Shown here: piece after piece, positions 39,032-48,272 of the stretch
How the letters are laid out: each line of letters opens with the position of its first letter
How positions within the stretch are numbered: position 1 is the stretch's first letter
Assembly (NCBI GenBank): GCA_900546265.1
Contig: URCA01000003.1
Span: forward strand, 62,001-126,000
Direction: 5' to 3'
DNA length: 64,000 nt
DNA from: an uncultured Oscillospiraceae bacterium
Lineage (GTDB): Bacteria; Bacillota; Clostridia; Oscillospirales; Acutalibacteraceae
Notes under the pieces: generated by a model
The model's input: the letters and a program-made list of their open reading frames with translations, nothing else
Told to the model about the DNA's origin: nothing
Database searches by the model: none
Made by a program: the position numbers and the translations under genes

Positions 39032-42000
39032 TCATGCTATTTGCTGTTCGCCCCAGCGGATATGGAAAACCCCCTTTTCGTCCATCTCACGGTGCATGAG
39101 AAGGGAGAGCAGGTCGTAATCCACGCCGAAGCGGTCATAAATTTCATCCAAATCAGTGTTCTGTCCTTTCATAAACAGATTGATTTTTTCCTTTGCCAGC
39201 ACCATCTGCATCAGGTTGGACTCGATGCTTCCCGCATAGGTGACAAAGTAGATGTCCTTCCATTCTGTAGAATTGTAGCGGATAAACCGCATATAGAACT
39301 GGCTCATTTTCGCGTTGTTGTAGTGCATCTCCGGGATAATAATGCGGTTGACATACTCGAAATTGACGCTTGACGGAAGGCTTTGCTGCGTACAAAGCAA
39401 AATCCCGTTGCCGCTCTCTTTCAGTGTCTTCCGCAGCTTTCGTCTTTGTGCAAAGCTGGTTGTCCCGCCCGTCACCGCAAAAACGGTACGGTTTGGGAAG
39501 GCCTCCTCCAGTGCAGCTTTGTAGGAATCCAGGACCACTTTGTGACGGACGCCTATGGCTACAATCTCATTTTCAAACCGGCCGGCCAAATCCACAACAC
39601 GGCGTATCTTGGTGGGTAAGCTGCCCTGATATTCTTCAACCGTGTCCGGCGCCGCGCTGATCCGCAGCAGCAGCGTAATCTGCTGTATCAAACGCATCAT
39701 AGCATCCTTTCGGGAATTTCCCGTACTGGAGAAGTAGTTTTCCCGCATTTTCCAGAACTCCTTCATCGCCATCTGGTACACATCCCGTTCATCCTGGGTA
39801 AAAGGCACCAGCTCCTGATGAATCCGTCGAATTTCTCTGCCGACGATTTCCGGAAAGGTACGGGTGATAACCGTCTTACCGAGAATTTCACTGAGTGCGT
39901 CCGCATTGTAGATGTCCTGTGTGCGCTGTCCCACTCCGAATACAGTAATCTTCTCCGGCAGATGGGAGGCTGTGAACAGCCGGTATCCCTCCTTATAGGC
40001 AGGGATGGGCTTTCCAAAATAGGGATTATCCTTACTGGACAGAAAATCGTCGCCGCGGTCATAATGATAAATCCTCGGGCTCCATGACAGCATGTTGGCT
40101 GAATTGTTATACATCAGTTCCAGCTGCGGCGCAAACTCCGAGATGTTATTCCGCGTGCTTGTGCCGGTTGTCAGCAGCTTTGAACGGCAGCGCCGGAAAC
40201 AGTCCAGTACAGCCTTGGCCCGGATGCTGGAAGGGTTGGTCATCTCATCGCTCTCATCAAAAACAAGGTGCAGCTTTTGACCGTACCTTCGCACCCATCG
40301 CTTAATCTGGCGGCGGTATGTACCCAGCTTGTTCAGCGTAATCAGGACAAAATCGCCCCGGCGTATCTTCTGCAAATCCGCAAGCTGCTCCACAAATACA
40401 TAGGACAAGCCGTAGTTCGGCAAGACCACATCCCAGTTGTTGCGGATAGAGATGGCAGAAGATACCACCCAGGTATGGTGGATGTTCTGTTTCTCCATCC
40501 GGTACAGTCCCGAGGCGATGCCGGCCAGCGTTTTGCCGCTGCCCTGTTCCCACTGAAGCAGCCCGTACCGCTTTTGCAGCATCAGGTTCAAATCGTGCCG
40601 CTGGATATCATTGAGGCGGATTTCCTCTTCGTTTTCAGAATCCCACAGATGAAAGTTTGCCAGCCATGCGCCGATCTCCGGGTCTTCCTCCATAGCGGCA
40701 AAGGGTCTGTTCTGTTTGATATATTCCCGCTGTTTTCTTCTCACCAGGCGTTCATAGCCGGGAAATTCCCACGCGCCGTCGGAAGAAACAATCTCGTACA
40801 TCGGGACAGGCGCCCGTTTTTCCTCCGGAATCTGCCGGCACGCCTTGCCGCTGTAGCCCTTATAAACAAAATCATAGTCCCGTTTCACCAGGGCAATTTT
40901 ATCCTGGGGAGGCTGGGTATTCTGCTTTTGAAGGGTGCGTTTCAGATAGGCAAGTACCTTTGCCTCCGTCAGCCTCTTCTTTGCCCACTCCTCGTACTTC
41001 ATATCTTTCGGCTGCGTCTCCGTGCAGAACCGGTAAAAATACTCGTAGCACTTGGTATAGCTTTCCTTCAGCTTCGGATGGCACTTGATCTGATAGAGCA
41101 TCTTCTGCACCTGGTATAAAAAAACCGATGACAATTCCTTTTCCTTTGCAAGCTCCCGCACGGCGGAATACCGGTTCTTTTCCAGCAGCTGGGCGGCGGC
41201 TTGCAGCAGATGTTCGGAAATCCATGCTGCTTCTCTCACGCAGTCAAAGCCGACGGTTAAAAACCGGTCTACTTTGATGTGGTATGGCTGTGCCTCAAGT
41301 CCCTCACCGCGCTTCTGCCAGAATTGCAGCTTAACCGGATAGTGCCACACACCCAAAAAAGAAAAAGCATTTGCAGGCAGGGCGACATGCCCTAAAAAGC
41401 TGAAGCGTTCTTCCATCTCCCGGATATATGCCCCATCGGAAAAGTCATCCGACAAAAAGGCCGCGGGGACAATCATCGCCAGAATCCCAAAAGGCTTTAG
41501 CAGCTCTGCCGCCTTCCAGCAGTAATAAAGCTGTGAAAGCGTCTTTTCATCATCCTCCACCCACCATCGAAGATTGTACGGAGGATTCCCCACCACATAA
41601 TCAAAGCGGATGGACGGTTGGTAGGAGCGAATATCGCCGTTCACCAGGTTCGCACGGGGATAGAGATACTTCGCTACCTTATATGCCTTCATGTCCAGCT
41701 CACAGCCGTACAGATTGTTTTCTGCCGGCATGAAATTGAAAAAGGCCCCTGCACCGCAGGTCAGATCGGCAACAGCCGCGTCCGAAGGTGGAGATAATGC
41801 TTTCGTCACCAGATGGCAAAGCACGGGCGGGGTAAAAAACTGCCCGTTCTCAATCTCCTTCTTGGCCTTGCTGTACGAAGCGTAATTTTCATAATCCTGC
41901 CGGCTCAGGCCGTGCAGGCCGCCGTCACCCGTATACAGGTTATAGATGTCATCGCCGCTGATCCCATAGTCCCCGGCTTTGCCGCTGTCAATAAGATACA

Positions 42001-42067
42001 GCAGTTTTTCATTCGTTTCCTGCCGCTTGTCCTGCGGTACAACGGTATCATAAACCGCATACTTCAT
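39032..42067 (-). CDS. N6-adenine methylase fused to superfamily 2 helicase
   Basis: 1,011 residues from ATG 42067 (GGAGGTGATGAG upstream). Residues about 60-240 are a methyltransferase: FFTPPVLCHLVTKAL, VADLTCGAGAFFNF (SAM motif), VVGNPPYNLRWW (NPPY catalytic). Residues about 490-950 are a helicase: QWEQGSGKTLAGIA (Walker A), LHLVFDESDEMTN (DE box), LTTGTSTRNN and a C-terminal RecA lobe with QQSLPSSVNFEYVN. Large methylase-helicase proteins are common on clostridial ICEs. Proposed roles are self-modification against host restriction, or DNA processing. No separate restriction nuclease is visible nearby. Confidence 0.85.
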   Translation of the reverse strand: MKYAVYDTVVPQDKRQETNEKLLYLIDSGKAGDYGISGDDIYNLYTGDGGLHGLSRQDYENYASYSKAKKEIENGQFFTPPVLCHLVTKALSPPSDAAVADLTCGAGAFFNFMPAENNLYGCELDMKAYKVAKYLYPRANLVNGDIRSYQPSIRFDYVVGNPPYNLRWWVEDDEKTLSQLYYCWKAAELLKPFGILAMIVPAAFLSDDFSDGAYIREMEERFSFLGHVALPANAFSFLGVWHYPVKLQFWQKRGEGLEAQPYHIKVDRFLTVGFDCVREAAWISEHLLQAAAQLLEKNRYSAVRELAKEKELSSVFLYQVQKMLYQIKCHPKLKESYTKCYEYFYRFCTETQPKDMKYEEWAKKRLTEAKVLAYLKRTLQKQNTQPPQDKIALVKRDYDFVYKGYSGKACRQIPEEKRAPVPMYEIVSSDGAWEFPGYERLVRRKQREYIKQNRPFAAMEEDPEIGAWLANFHLWDSENEEEIRLNDIQRHDLNLMLQKRYGLLQWEQGSGKTLAGIASGLYRMEKQNIHHTWVVSSAISIRNNWDVVLPNYGLSYVFVEQLADLQKIRRGDFVLITLNKLGTYRRQIKRWVRRYGQKLHLVFDESDEMTNPSSIRAKAVLDCFRRCRSKLLTTGTSTRNNISEFAPQLELMYNNSANMLSWSPRIYHYDRGDDFLSSKDNPYFGKPIPAYKEGYRLFTASHLPEKITVFGVGQRTQDIYNADALSEILGKTVITRTFPEIVGREIRRIHQELVPFTQDERDVYQMAMKEFWKMRENYFSSTGNSRKDAMMRLIQQITLLLRISAAPDTVEEYQGSLPTKIRRVVDLAGRFENEIVAIGVRHKVVLDSYKAALEEAFPNRTVFAVTGGTTSFAQRRKLRKTLKESGNGILLCTQQSLPSSVNFEYVNRIIIPEMHYNNAKMSQFYMRFIRYNSTEWKDIYFVTYAGSIESNLMQMVLAKEKINLFMKGQNTDLDEIYDRFGVDYDLLSLLMHREMDEKGVFHIRWGEQQIA

Positions 42068-42080
42068 CTCATCACCTCCA

Positions 42081-42971
42081 TCAGCAGACAAGCCCCAGAA
42101 ACTCGGACACAAACCGGCTGGCATAATCCTTGCTCTTGAATTTGATGTCTACGCGCCCATTCTTGAACATTCGCAGCGATTGAAGCTTGGTGTAAGTAGA
42201 AAAACTGATAACCGGTTCCTCCTTATAGCTCCAGTCAAGCAGGTTGGCGATGCCGGCGGGATAATATCCTAAAGCCTCTGTTTCAAAATATGCCAGCCCC
42301 CGCAGGATTTCTTTCATGCTGTCGTTCAAACTCCATTTCTCAAATATCGTGTCAAAACGGCAGCCATAGGTAAACCGGACAGTATCATTTTTCAGTTCAT
42401 ACTCCGCTTTTCCGCTATAAGTATGCCAGGCCGCCTTGTGGCACCCTTCCTTGATTTCATCCAGCGCCCGTTCCAGAAAAGTCCGGCCCCCGAGCTGGAC
42501 AAATATTTGCTCCAATACCTCCTTGTAGTCCACCGTCATAGTGCGCAGCTTTTGATGGTATTCGGTTACTGCCTCCGTATTCGGAGAAAAATAATCTTTC
42601 TTGGGCTTATGCGGCAGCAGCATGTCGATGATGCTGTCAGCGTCGAGGGATACCTTATACCTGCTGTTAAAGTAACGCACCAGGTTGGAAATAAACAGGT
42701 CGTTCAACTTTTCCAGCTGATTTCGAATGTCCTGTTCGGAAAAATGAGGAAGATATGTATACTTCTGCACATTGTTCCAGACCGCTGCGGCCGGCTCCAA
42801 AAGCTTTGACTGCCGGCTGACAATATCTGTCCACATATACTCCAATTCGTTTAATGAAGCCTTTGCGTCCATATACGCCGCCTGATGTGCCTCGCAAAAC
42901 TGCCGGTCTGTTTCCGAAATCCGGTTGTCCGCTTCAATTTGTACGGCGTTCAGCTTATCCAATGCATTCAT
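42081..42971 (-). CDS. Uncharacterised ICE protein, DUF4942-like
   Basis: 296 residues. Helical N-terminal half, then MLLPHKPKKDYFSPNTEAV, TFLERALDEIKEGCHKAAW, FEKWSLNDSMKEILRGLAYF and RMFKNGRVDIKF. The overall pattern recalls DUF4942 proteins found beside element-encoded methylases (moderate memory). Its stop is 14 bases before the methylase-helicase start, so they are co-expressed. Confidence 0.55.
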   Translation of the reverse strand: MNALDKLNAVQIEADNRISETDRQFCEAHQAAYMDAKASLNELEYMWTDIVSRQSKLLEPAAAVWNNVQKYTYLPHFSEQDIRNQLEKLNDLFISNLVRYFNSRYKVSLDADSIIDMLLPHKPKKDYFSPNTEAVTEYHQKLRTMTVDYKEVLEQIFVQLGGRTFLERALDEIKEGCHKAAWHTYSGKAEYELKNDTVRFTYGCRFDTIFEKWSLNDSMKEILRGLAYFETEALGYYPAGIANLLDWSYKEEPVISFSTYTKLQSLRMFKNGRVDIKFKSKDYASRFVSEFLGLVC

Positions 42972-42989
42972 GCAAACAAGCCCCTTTCC

Positions 42990-43472
42990 TTAAAAATGAT
43001 ACTGGCAGACACCGCCGATATAATACGGGGTATCCACCCTGCCTGTCCGCAGGAATTCATCCATTGTCAGCAGTTCTTCCGAATCCGTATAGATATAAAC
43101 CCCATGTGTATTATTGAACTGCCGGTTCGCCGTAAAAAGCAGGTTTGAGACAGCAAAAAAATCCATAAATTCTCTTTCATCAAGGGCGTCAAGAGCTTTG
43201 ATGGTTTGTTTGAAGCCCTTGAAGTTTTCATAAAAATAGTTGCTCAACAGCATATATCCGCTTAAAGTAAGCGTTTTACCCTTGATTTTCCCCAGACGGT
43301 TGCTTTCCAGCCACTCGGCTAACATTTCGATCTCGTAGTTTCTGTTGGCAGCAATTTTTACACAGTCGGCAACTTTCCCAATAAAGGAATGGTTTAAAAA
43401 GCTGTCGGACGTAATGTAATCTTCCTCGGAGATAGGTTTTTCGGCAACCTGATAAATGTTTTTATACACCAT
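42990..43472 (-). CDS. Uncharacterised ICE protein
   Basis: 160 residues from ATG 43472, 5 nt after AAGGAGG. Soluble, no motif recognised. Notable stretches: YITSDSFLNHSFIGKVADC and NRQFNNTHGVYIYTDSEEL. Longer starts read into the next gene's 3' end and lack a ribosome binding site. Confidence 0.55.
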   Translation of the reverse strand: MVYKNIYQVAEKPISEEDYITSDSFLNHSFIGKVADCVKIAANRNYEIEMLAEWLESNRLGKIKGKTLTLSGYMLLSNYFYENFKGFKQTIKALDALDEREFMDFFAVSNLLFTANRQFNNTHGVYIYTDSEELLTMDEFLRTGRVDTPYYIGGVCQYHF

Positions 43473-43557
43473 AATCCTCCTTGTCTTTGTATCAAAATAA
43501 AGAGACAGCACAACCGATAAGCTGTGCTGTCTCTCCAATCTTCCTTTGTCCCGACAT

Positions 43558-43788
43558 TTACGCGCACATGCGCAGCGCATGGAGCGCCGCAGCCGCGCCC
43601 GGAACCGGGGCCATTGATACCTGATAAACGGTGTTCATCGTTTCAAAATGAACGAATACATCGGTGACTTCCAAAATCTCCACGACCCTTGAGGTGCGGA
43701 TAATGTCGCCGCCGCGCTGTATAATCGCACACTGTCCCTCTTTCAAGGGGGACAAAAGGCGTCCGCTCAGGGAAACATGCTTTTTCAT
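43558..43788 (-). CDS. Small uncharacterised ICE protein
   Basis: 76 residues with AAGGAGG 11 nt upstream. Beta-rich pattern: LLSPLKEGQCAIIQRGGDII, RTSRVVEILEVTDVFVHFET. No family recognised; perhaps a small nucleic-acid-binding barrel (guess). Confidence 0.5.
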   Translation of the reverse strand: MKKHVSLSGRLLSPLKEGQCAIIQRGGDIIRTSRVVEILEVTDVFVHFETMNTVYQVSMAPVPGAAAALHALRMCA

Positions 43789-43812
43789 TCTTCCGTTGAC
43801 CTCCTTGTCTCG

Positions 43813-44346
43813 TTATCCCAGTAAGACCTGCACGACCGTATCATATGTTCCGGCCAGCAGCTGCTTGATGTCATGGAAAGTAATGCGCTCGGCTTTGGCG
43901 ATATCGTGCATTCCTGCGCCGTCCAGCTTCATGCGGATAATCCGCATTTCTTTGGACGGCAGCTTTTTTGCCAGTGAGTGGAGGATTAACTCTGTCTCCA
44001 GCTGCACCATCAATTCATCCTGCCAATCAGTGGCACAACGATTATCCACTTCTTCAGCAATACCGAAATGACAAAGACTGGTAAGTGGAATCCGTTTCTC
44101 CCTAGTAAGATATTCATAATGATGATTTAACTCGCGCTTCATCTTTTTCCATGCCACAGTAGCAAATTTGTACCTTTGCAGCTTTGGATTCTCGCAATAC
44201 TCCTGTACCGCGCACAAATATCCGAAGACCACTATGTCGTAATACTGGCCGGACGCCAGACCATTTTCCTTTAAGAAGGCGTACACCAGGTCGTGGTTTT
44301 CTTCAGCAAATTTTCGCTGTTCGTCCGTCAAGGCTTTCATCGTCAT
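43813..44346 (-). CDS. Sigma-like regulatory protein
   Basis: 177 residues from ATG 44346 (GGAGGG upstream). The N-terminal part, EENHDLVYAFLKENGLAS, YYDIVVFGYLCAVQEYCENP, and KFATVAWKKMKRELNHH, is a sigma region-2-like arrangement. The C-terminal part, LPSKEMRIIRMKLDGAGMHDIAKAERI, looks like a region-4-like HTH. Such degenerate sigma-like factors are common on clostridial mobile elements. It probably regulates element genes. Confidence 0.6.
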   Translation of the reverse strand: MTMKALTDEQRKFAEENHDLVYAFLKENGLASGQYYDIVVFGYLCAVQEYCENPKLQRYKFATVAWKKMKRELNHHYEYLTREKRIPLTSLCHFGIAEEVDNRCATDWQDELMVQLETELILHSLAKKLPSKEMRIIRMKLDGAGMHDIAKAERITFHDIKQLLAGTYDTVVQVLLG

Positions 44347-44443
44347 TCTTATCCCTCCAAAATAGAAAGGGGTGCTGCCAGCTCTAACCAGCAGCATCCT
44401 CTTTCCCAACTTTTCGCGCAGCACAGCCGCGCATATGGTTTCT

Positions 44444-45277
44444 TTATGCCGGCAAAGCCTCACGCTCGCCGTCGATTGTCCCTGGGCTGGAAATTGCAAA
44501 ATGCTCGCCGCTTTCCAGTGTCGAATAGCGGGAATCATTGTCATACATGCCTTCCGCCTCCGTGCGGGTTTCTGAATCTGCGGCGCGCTGTTGGAGCATC
44601 ATTTTGATTTGCTCCCGGAAGGTGTCCGCATATTGCTTCACCTGCGCCAGCTCTTCCCCAGAGAAGTCGTACAGCTTCCGGAAAGTCGCCACACTGTAGG
44701 TGTTTGAGCCGTTGTCCACACGCTTCAGCCCAATCTCCACAATGCTGCTCCAGACGGGGCGGCGGCGGGAGACAAAGGATACGCTCATAAAATCGCTGAA
44801 CGGGCGGATGCTTGTGGGAGGCAGCGAAAGGAGAATCGGGATATACTCCCCGCTGCGCAGGATATACAGATGCCGCATATTTTTGCAGGCCTTGCCTTTC
44901 CCGTCTGTGCCAAACTTGTTAAGCTCGCACAGGGCGCAGGCCCCGCCGGGCGTACCGATCCCAAGCTTTCCATCAACGGAAGAGCACAAAGGCGCTACAT
45001 TGTCATCATACTCCGCACCCTCCGGCCAGTAAGCGCCGGCCTGATGGTTGTAAATGATTACACCCCTCAGCGTCTTTTCGTATTCCGGGTTTTCCGGGTC
45101 ATCGCCGGGTATTTCAAACTGAAGCGCACCGCCGGCTGGAATCTTCACACGCTGGAAGCTCATCTGCAGGCCGTCGAAATCCTCGGACAGATCTTCGTTG
45201 GAAAAATCGCTTTCAATCATGGTGGGAAGGGTGAAGTTTTTGACTTCAGCCAAAGCATTCTCATTGTTGTAAATCAT
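44444..45277 (-). CDS. Uncharacterised ICE protein with Cys motif; possible ssDNA-binding role
   Basis: 277 residues, AGGAGG upstream. Middle part has CALCELNKFGTDGKGKACK, a possible zinc site. A beta-rich region (RHLYILRSGEYIPILLSL) follows. The last ten residues, IDGEREALPA, are almost the same as the end of the SSB gene at 47320-47733 (IDGEREALPD), which suggests a shared partner. The DUF932 gene lies directly upstream in the operon. Function inferred, not established. Confidence 0.5.
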   Translation of the reverse strand: MIYNNENALAEVKNFTLPTMIESDFSNEDLSEDFDGLQMSFQRVKIPAGGALQFEIPGDDPENPEYEKTLRGVIIYNHQAGAYWPEGAEYDDNVAPLCSSVDGKLGIGTPGGACALCELNKFGTDGKGKACKNMRHLYILRSGEYIPILLSLPPTSIRPFSDFMSVSFVSRRRPVWSSIVEIGLKRVDNGSNTYSVATFRKLYDFSGEELAQVKQYADTFREQIKMMLQQRAADSETRTEAEGMYDNDSRYSTLESGEHFAISSPGTIDGEREALPA

Positions 45278-45309
45278 AAATCAAATCCTCCTAATATCAT
45301 TTGCAGCAA

Positions 45310-46386
45310 TCACGCTGCCATCTGGTTGATACTGTTCCATCTTTTTGCGGGCATCGACAGGATATTGTAGCCGATGCTTTCCAAATCGGTCGCCCGGTCA
45401 TAACTCGCCACATCCTGGCTGTACCGGGTAACCGCGTTGGCAAGCCCGTAAAGCGTCAGATCCTTGCCCTCAATCAGGTGCTGCAAGACACCGGGATGCT
45501 CCTCATCCGTAATACCAAAATCACGGCTTGCCAGACGGACCACCTCCGGTACGTTTGCCGTATTCATTTTGACGGCTGCCGCCTCCTGCATCATCCCGAC
45601 AACACGGCTGAAATTCGCTTCATCAACCGCCGCACGGACGGTATCCTGAATTTTCAGCATAAACGCATGGTCATCTGCCGCCAGTGTTTCTGCGGAATAT
45701 AGCAAAAAGTTTTCGTCCGCCGAATTGATGCGGCCCACATGATTGCGCCTGGTTGCAGCGTCGTTTACCACCATACCGTTTTTGCACACCAGACGGTAGA
45801 CCAAAGGCTGGATATTGACCGAGCCAAGCCCCACCTCGCTGTTGCTGATAATGACGCCGGCCTGTACGATATCGCCCGGCACGACTTCCTGTTGGAGCCG
45901 GGGGTTTACCACCTTGATATACATTCTGTCCTCTGTGATCTGGCAGCTCTCAAACCGTGCGTCCGGTATTTCACCAATAATCGGTAAAACCGCCTCGGCT
46001 ATCTGCAAATGGTCCAGGCGCAGATAGCGGTTGCTGAGGAAGGCCCGTGCCTTGCCGTCCAGCACCCGCAGCATCCGTTGAGAATCGGAACGCTCAAACC
46101 AGCTGTTGACATTCACGGTCAACAGCTCAGGGTTTTCCTCCCGCATCTTCTCGTAATACTTTACAGGTATGGATAAATGCGTGCCGATCTGCCGGTGTGC
46201 ATTTGGTCCTATGTCCAAGGGCTCAATGCGGTCTCCCGCATTTTCATCCAGGACACGAAGGACTACATCTGTGCCGGAAGGTTCCATCTGCAAGCGCCGG
46301 GTGCTGACGATATAATCCTCCTTGGAATCCTTCTGACGCAGAATTTCCGCTGCCAGCTCCTGGATGGTCAACCCGGATTTCATCAT
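45310..46386 (-). CDS. DUF932-domain protein
   Basis: 358 residues, AAAGGAG 6 nt before the ATG. Matches DUF932 proteins of phages and plasmids: IGTHLSIPVKYYEKM, VNSWFERSD, ARAFLSNRYLRLDHLQIAE, VIISNSEVGLGSVNIQPLVYRL and CKNGMVV. Function unknown; frequently near SSB and recombination genes, as here. Confidence 0.85.
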   Translation of the reverse strand: MMKSGLTIQELAAEILRQKDSKEDYIVSTRRLQMEPSGTDVVLRVLDENAGDRIEPLDIGPNAHRQIGTHLSIPVKYYEKMREENPELLTVNVNSWFERSDSQRMLRVLDGKARAFLSNRYLRLDHLQIAEAVLPIIGEIPDARFESCQITEDRMYIKVVNPRLQQEVVPGDIVQAGVIISNSEVGLGSVNIQPLVYRLVCKNGMVVNDAATRRNHVGRINSADENFLLYSAETLAADDHAFMLKIQDTVRAAVDEANFSRVVGMMQEAAAVKMNTANVPEVVRLASRDFGITDEEHPGVLQHLIEGKDLTLYGLANAVTRYSQDVASYDRATDLESIGYNILSMPAKRWNSINQMAA

Positions 46387-46416
46387 TCGTCACTCCTTTC
46401 TTCCCGATTTTGTCTT

Positions 46417-47223
46417 TCACCAGGACAGGACCACGCCGTTTTCCGTAATATCGGCCGCCATCCCCTCGCACTCAAAAACCTTTACAAGCCTCGGCCAGTA
46501 GGTTTTCTCCGGTACATTTTCAAATGCCGGACGGGTAATTTCAGAATCCGCCTGCTGAATGGCAATTTCTCCGTTTTCCCGGATTGTCAGGCTGTGATGC
46601 CCGCGGGAATGCAGGTCGGCAATCAAGCTCTCCAGTACGCTGCGCCCCTGCTTCTCGTACCAAATCTGAGGGTCTACCGGGGTCTGCTGCTGGGGAATGG
46701 TTTTCTTTTCCCCTGAAGCCTGTTGTACTTCGGCCATCGGCACGATTTTCAGCAATGAACAGCTAATATCGGCCTTCTGGTCAAAACTGACGTCGGCATA
46801 GTTGAAATCCGGTACACCGTACAGCTGAATTCTGCCCGTACCGCCTTTGGCGACGATTTTCTCCGGAAATTCCTCCAACCACTGCCAGGTAGCCTCCGGA
46901 TAAGCCGATTGCAAATAGGCGGAAATACGGAAGTTCACATGACGAAGCAGGACAAGGCCCACCGGATCGGAAATATCCGGTATGGACAATGCTTTCTTAG
47001 GAGACTGCTGCTTGCTCTTTTTACGCAGCTTCCGTGCCTCATGGCGATATTTCTGCGCTTTGAGATAGGGAAGCAGAAATTTTACTGCCGCCCATACTGC
47101 CCACGCAGCAAAAGCAACACTCAGCAGCCAGATTTGTACATTTCCCCGGATAAAGGCCATAACCGCCAGCACGGCTACAATCAACACCGATACGCCTGAC
47201 CATAGGCTTGTTTTCTTATTCAT
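46417..47223 (-). CDS. ICE membrane protein with two N-terminal helices
   Basis: 268 residues from ATG 47223, 8 nt after AAAGGA. Two hydrophobic segments: GVSVLIVAVLAVMAFIR and WLLSVAFAAWAVWAAVKFL. A basic stretch follows (KYRHEARKLRKKSKQQ), then a cytoplasmic domain of about 190 residues with no known motif (EATWQWLEEFPEKIVAKGG). Function unknown; possibly a transfer-machinery accessory. Confidence 0.55.
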   Translation of the reverse strand: MNKKTSLWSGVSVLIVAVLAVMAFIRGNVQIWLLSVAFAAWAVWAAVKFLLPYLKAQKYRHEARKLRKKSKQQSPKKALSIPDISDPVGLVLLRHVNFRISAYLQSAYPEATWQWLEEFPEKIVAKGGTGRIQLYGVPDFNYADVSFDQKADISCSLLKIVPMAEVQQASGEKKTIPQQQTPVDPQIWYEKQGRSVLESLIADLHSRGHHSLTIRENGEIAIQQADSEITRPAFENVPEKTYWPRLVKVFECEGMAADITENGVVLSW

Positions 47224-47319
47224 TCGTTTCATCCTTTCTGAGACTTTTTCCCTAAAATAAAAAAAGAGGGACCATATGCGTTCCTTTCTGAACACATACG
47301 GTCCCTCTTGGCGCCGAAC

Positions 47320-47733
47320 TCAGTCCGGCAAGGCTTCTCTTTCCCCGTCAATCACCCTCGAAATTTCTGCCGGTGATTCGGAGGATTTACCGTCCAAGGC
47401 TTTTGTTGCCGCCTTGTCTGTACCGACCGGGACGAAGCCCCAGTTATCAAGCAATACTTTCAGACGCTTATCCGTAGTAACACCGTCCCTCCTGGTGTAT
47501 ACCTCCAGTTCCAACGAGCCGGATACCCAGATAAGGCTGCCTTTCTTTACGCGAGCCCGGACGAGCCTTTCGGCATCGTCTCCCATCGCGCAGATTTGAA
47601 GGTATTGCGTTCTGCGGTGCTCCTTGCTGCCGATATTCTCAGCAATATCAAAGCGCACATACGGATGCTTGTTGATACTGGTCTTCAGTTCCAAATCAGC
47701 GGTTACCCGGCCGATTACATAGGTCTGTGCCAT
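47320..47733 (-). CDS. ssb: Single-stranded DNA-binding protein
   Basis: 137 residues from ATG 47733, AAAGGAG upstream. OB-fold pattern: YVIGRVTADLELKTSINKHP, YVRFDIAENIG, QYLQICAMGDDAERLV, KKGSLIWVSGSLEL. The acidic C-terminal tip DDDIPF, typical of bacterial SSB, is absent. Instead the tail is SRVIDGEREALPD, shared with the gene at 44444-45277. Probably coats transferred single-stranded DNA. Confidence 0.82.
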   Translation of the reverse strand: MAQTYVIGRVTADLELKTSINKHPYVRFDIAENIGSKEHRRTQYLQICAMGDDAERLVRARVKKGSLIWVSGSLELEVYTRRDGVTTDKRLKVLLDNWGFVPVGTDKAATKALDGKSSESPAEISRVIDGEREALPD

Positions 47734-47772
47734 TTCGCTCCTTTCTGCCTTTCGGCTAAAATATCTATATAC

Positions 47773-47828
47773 AAAAAAGCGCCGGCACACAGTTTCCGCC
47801 CCTAAGGGCAAAACCGTACTGTCGGCAC
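47773..47828 (-). other. Leader hairpin upstream of ssb, possible attenuator
   Basis: On the minus strand, ACTG and GCCG arms with an inner GCCC-TTAG-GGGC stem are followed by GCGC and T6. It lies between the promoter at 47938-47966 and ssb. It could terminate part of the transcripts. Confidence 0.5.
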
Positions 47829-47937
47829 TTTGAATACAAACTTGACAAACGTGTGCAATGTGAGAAGCTTCCCACGATACAAGCAAGTATGCCTGCAAAT
47901 CCTAACGGATCACGCACAAAAAATCAATTACAAGGGT

Positions 47938-47966
47938 ATTGTAACACTATATCTTGTGTTTGTCAA
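47938..47966 (-). promoter_or_regulatory. Promoter of the ssb/transfer operon
   Basis: Minus strand TTGACA (47966-47961), 17-nt spacer, TACAAT (47943-47938). A leader of about 200 bases precedes ssb. Confidence 0.8.
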
Positions 47967-48007
47967 GCGCGTATAATCAATATATAGATATTTACTGTAA
48001 TAAATTC

Positions 48008-48187
48008 TTATGTGTCCCCATACAAATACTCTATTGTGTCTTTCCACTGTGCAGCAGAAAAATCTTTTGGATCCAACTGATGCAATATGGTTCGCGCTTT
48101 TCGATTATCGTATTCTTTCAGCCGCATGTCCGACAGGTATTCACATCCGACTAACCTATACAGTACGTCCAAAGGCGATTCTTTCAT
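48008..48187 (-). CDS. Small protein downstream of the AbiE pair
   Basis: 59 residues from ATG 48187 to TAA 48008, with AGGAGG 13 nt upstream: MKESPLDVLYRLVGCEYL, then LKEYDNRKARTILHQLDP and WKDTIEYLYGDT. Charged, helical, no family recognised. It follows the toxin gene and a hairpin on the same strand. Confidence 0.5.
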   Translation of the reverse strand: MKESPLDVLYRLVGCEYLSDMRLKEYDNRKARTILHQLDPKDFSAAQWKDTIEYLYGDT

Positions 48188-48212
48188 AAGTACAGTTTAT
48201 CCTCCTATATAG

Positions 48213-48253
48213 AAATCCTCCTCACGGCGTTCAAAAGGCCATGAGGAGGATTT
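48213..48253. terminator. Hairpin after the AbiEii gene
   Basis: AAATCCTCCTCA and TGAGGAGGATTT are perfect 12-bp arms around 17 nt. T-runs on either side are short. Confidence 0.6.
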
Positions 48254-48272
48254 TATTCGGGCCGCCTTGCAA

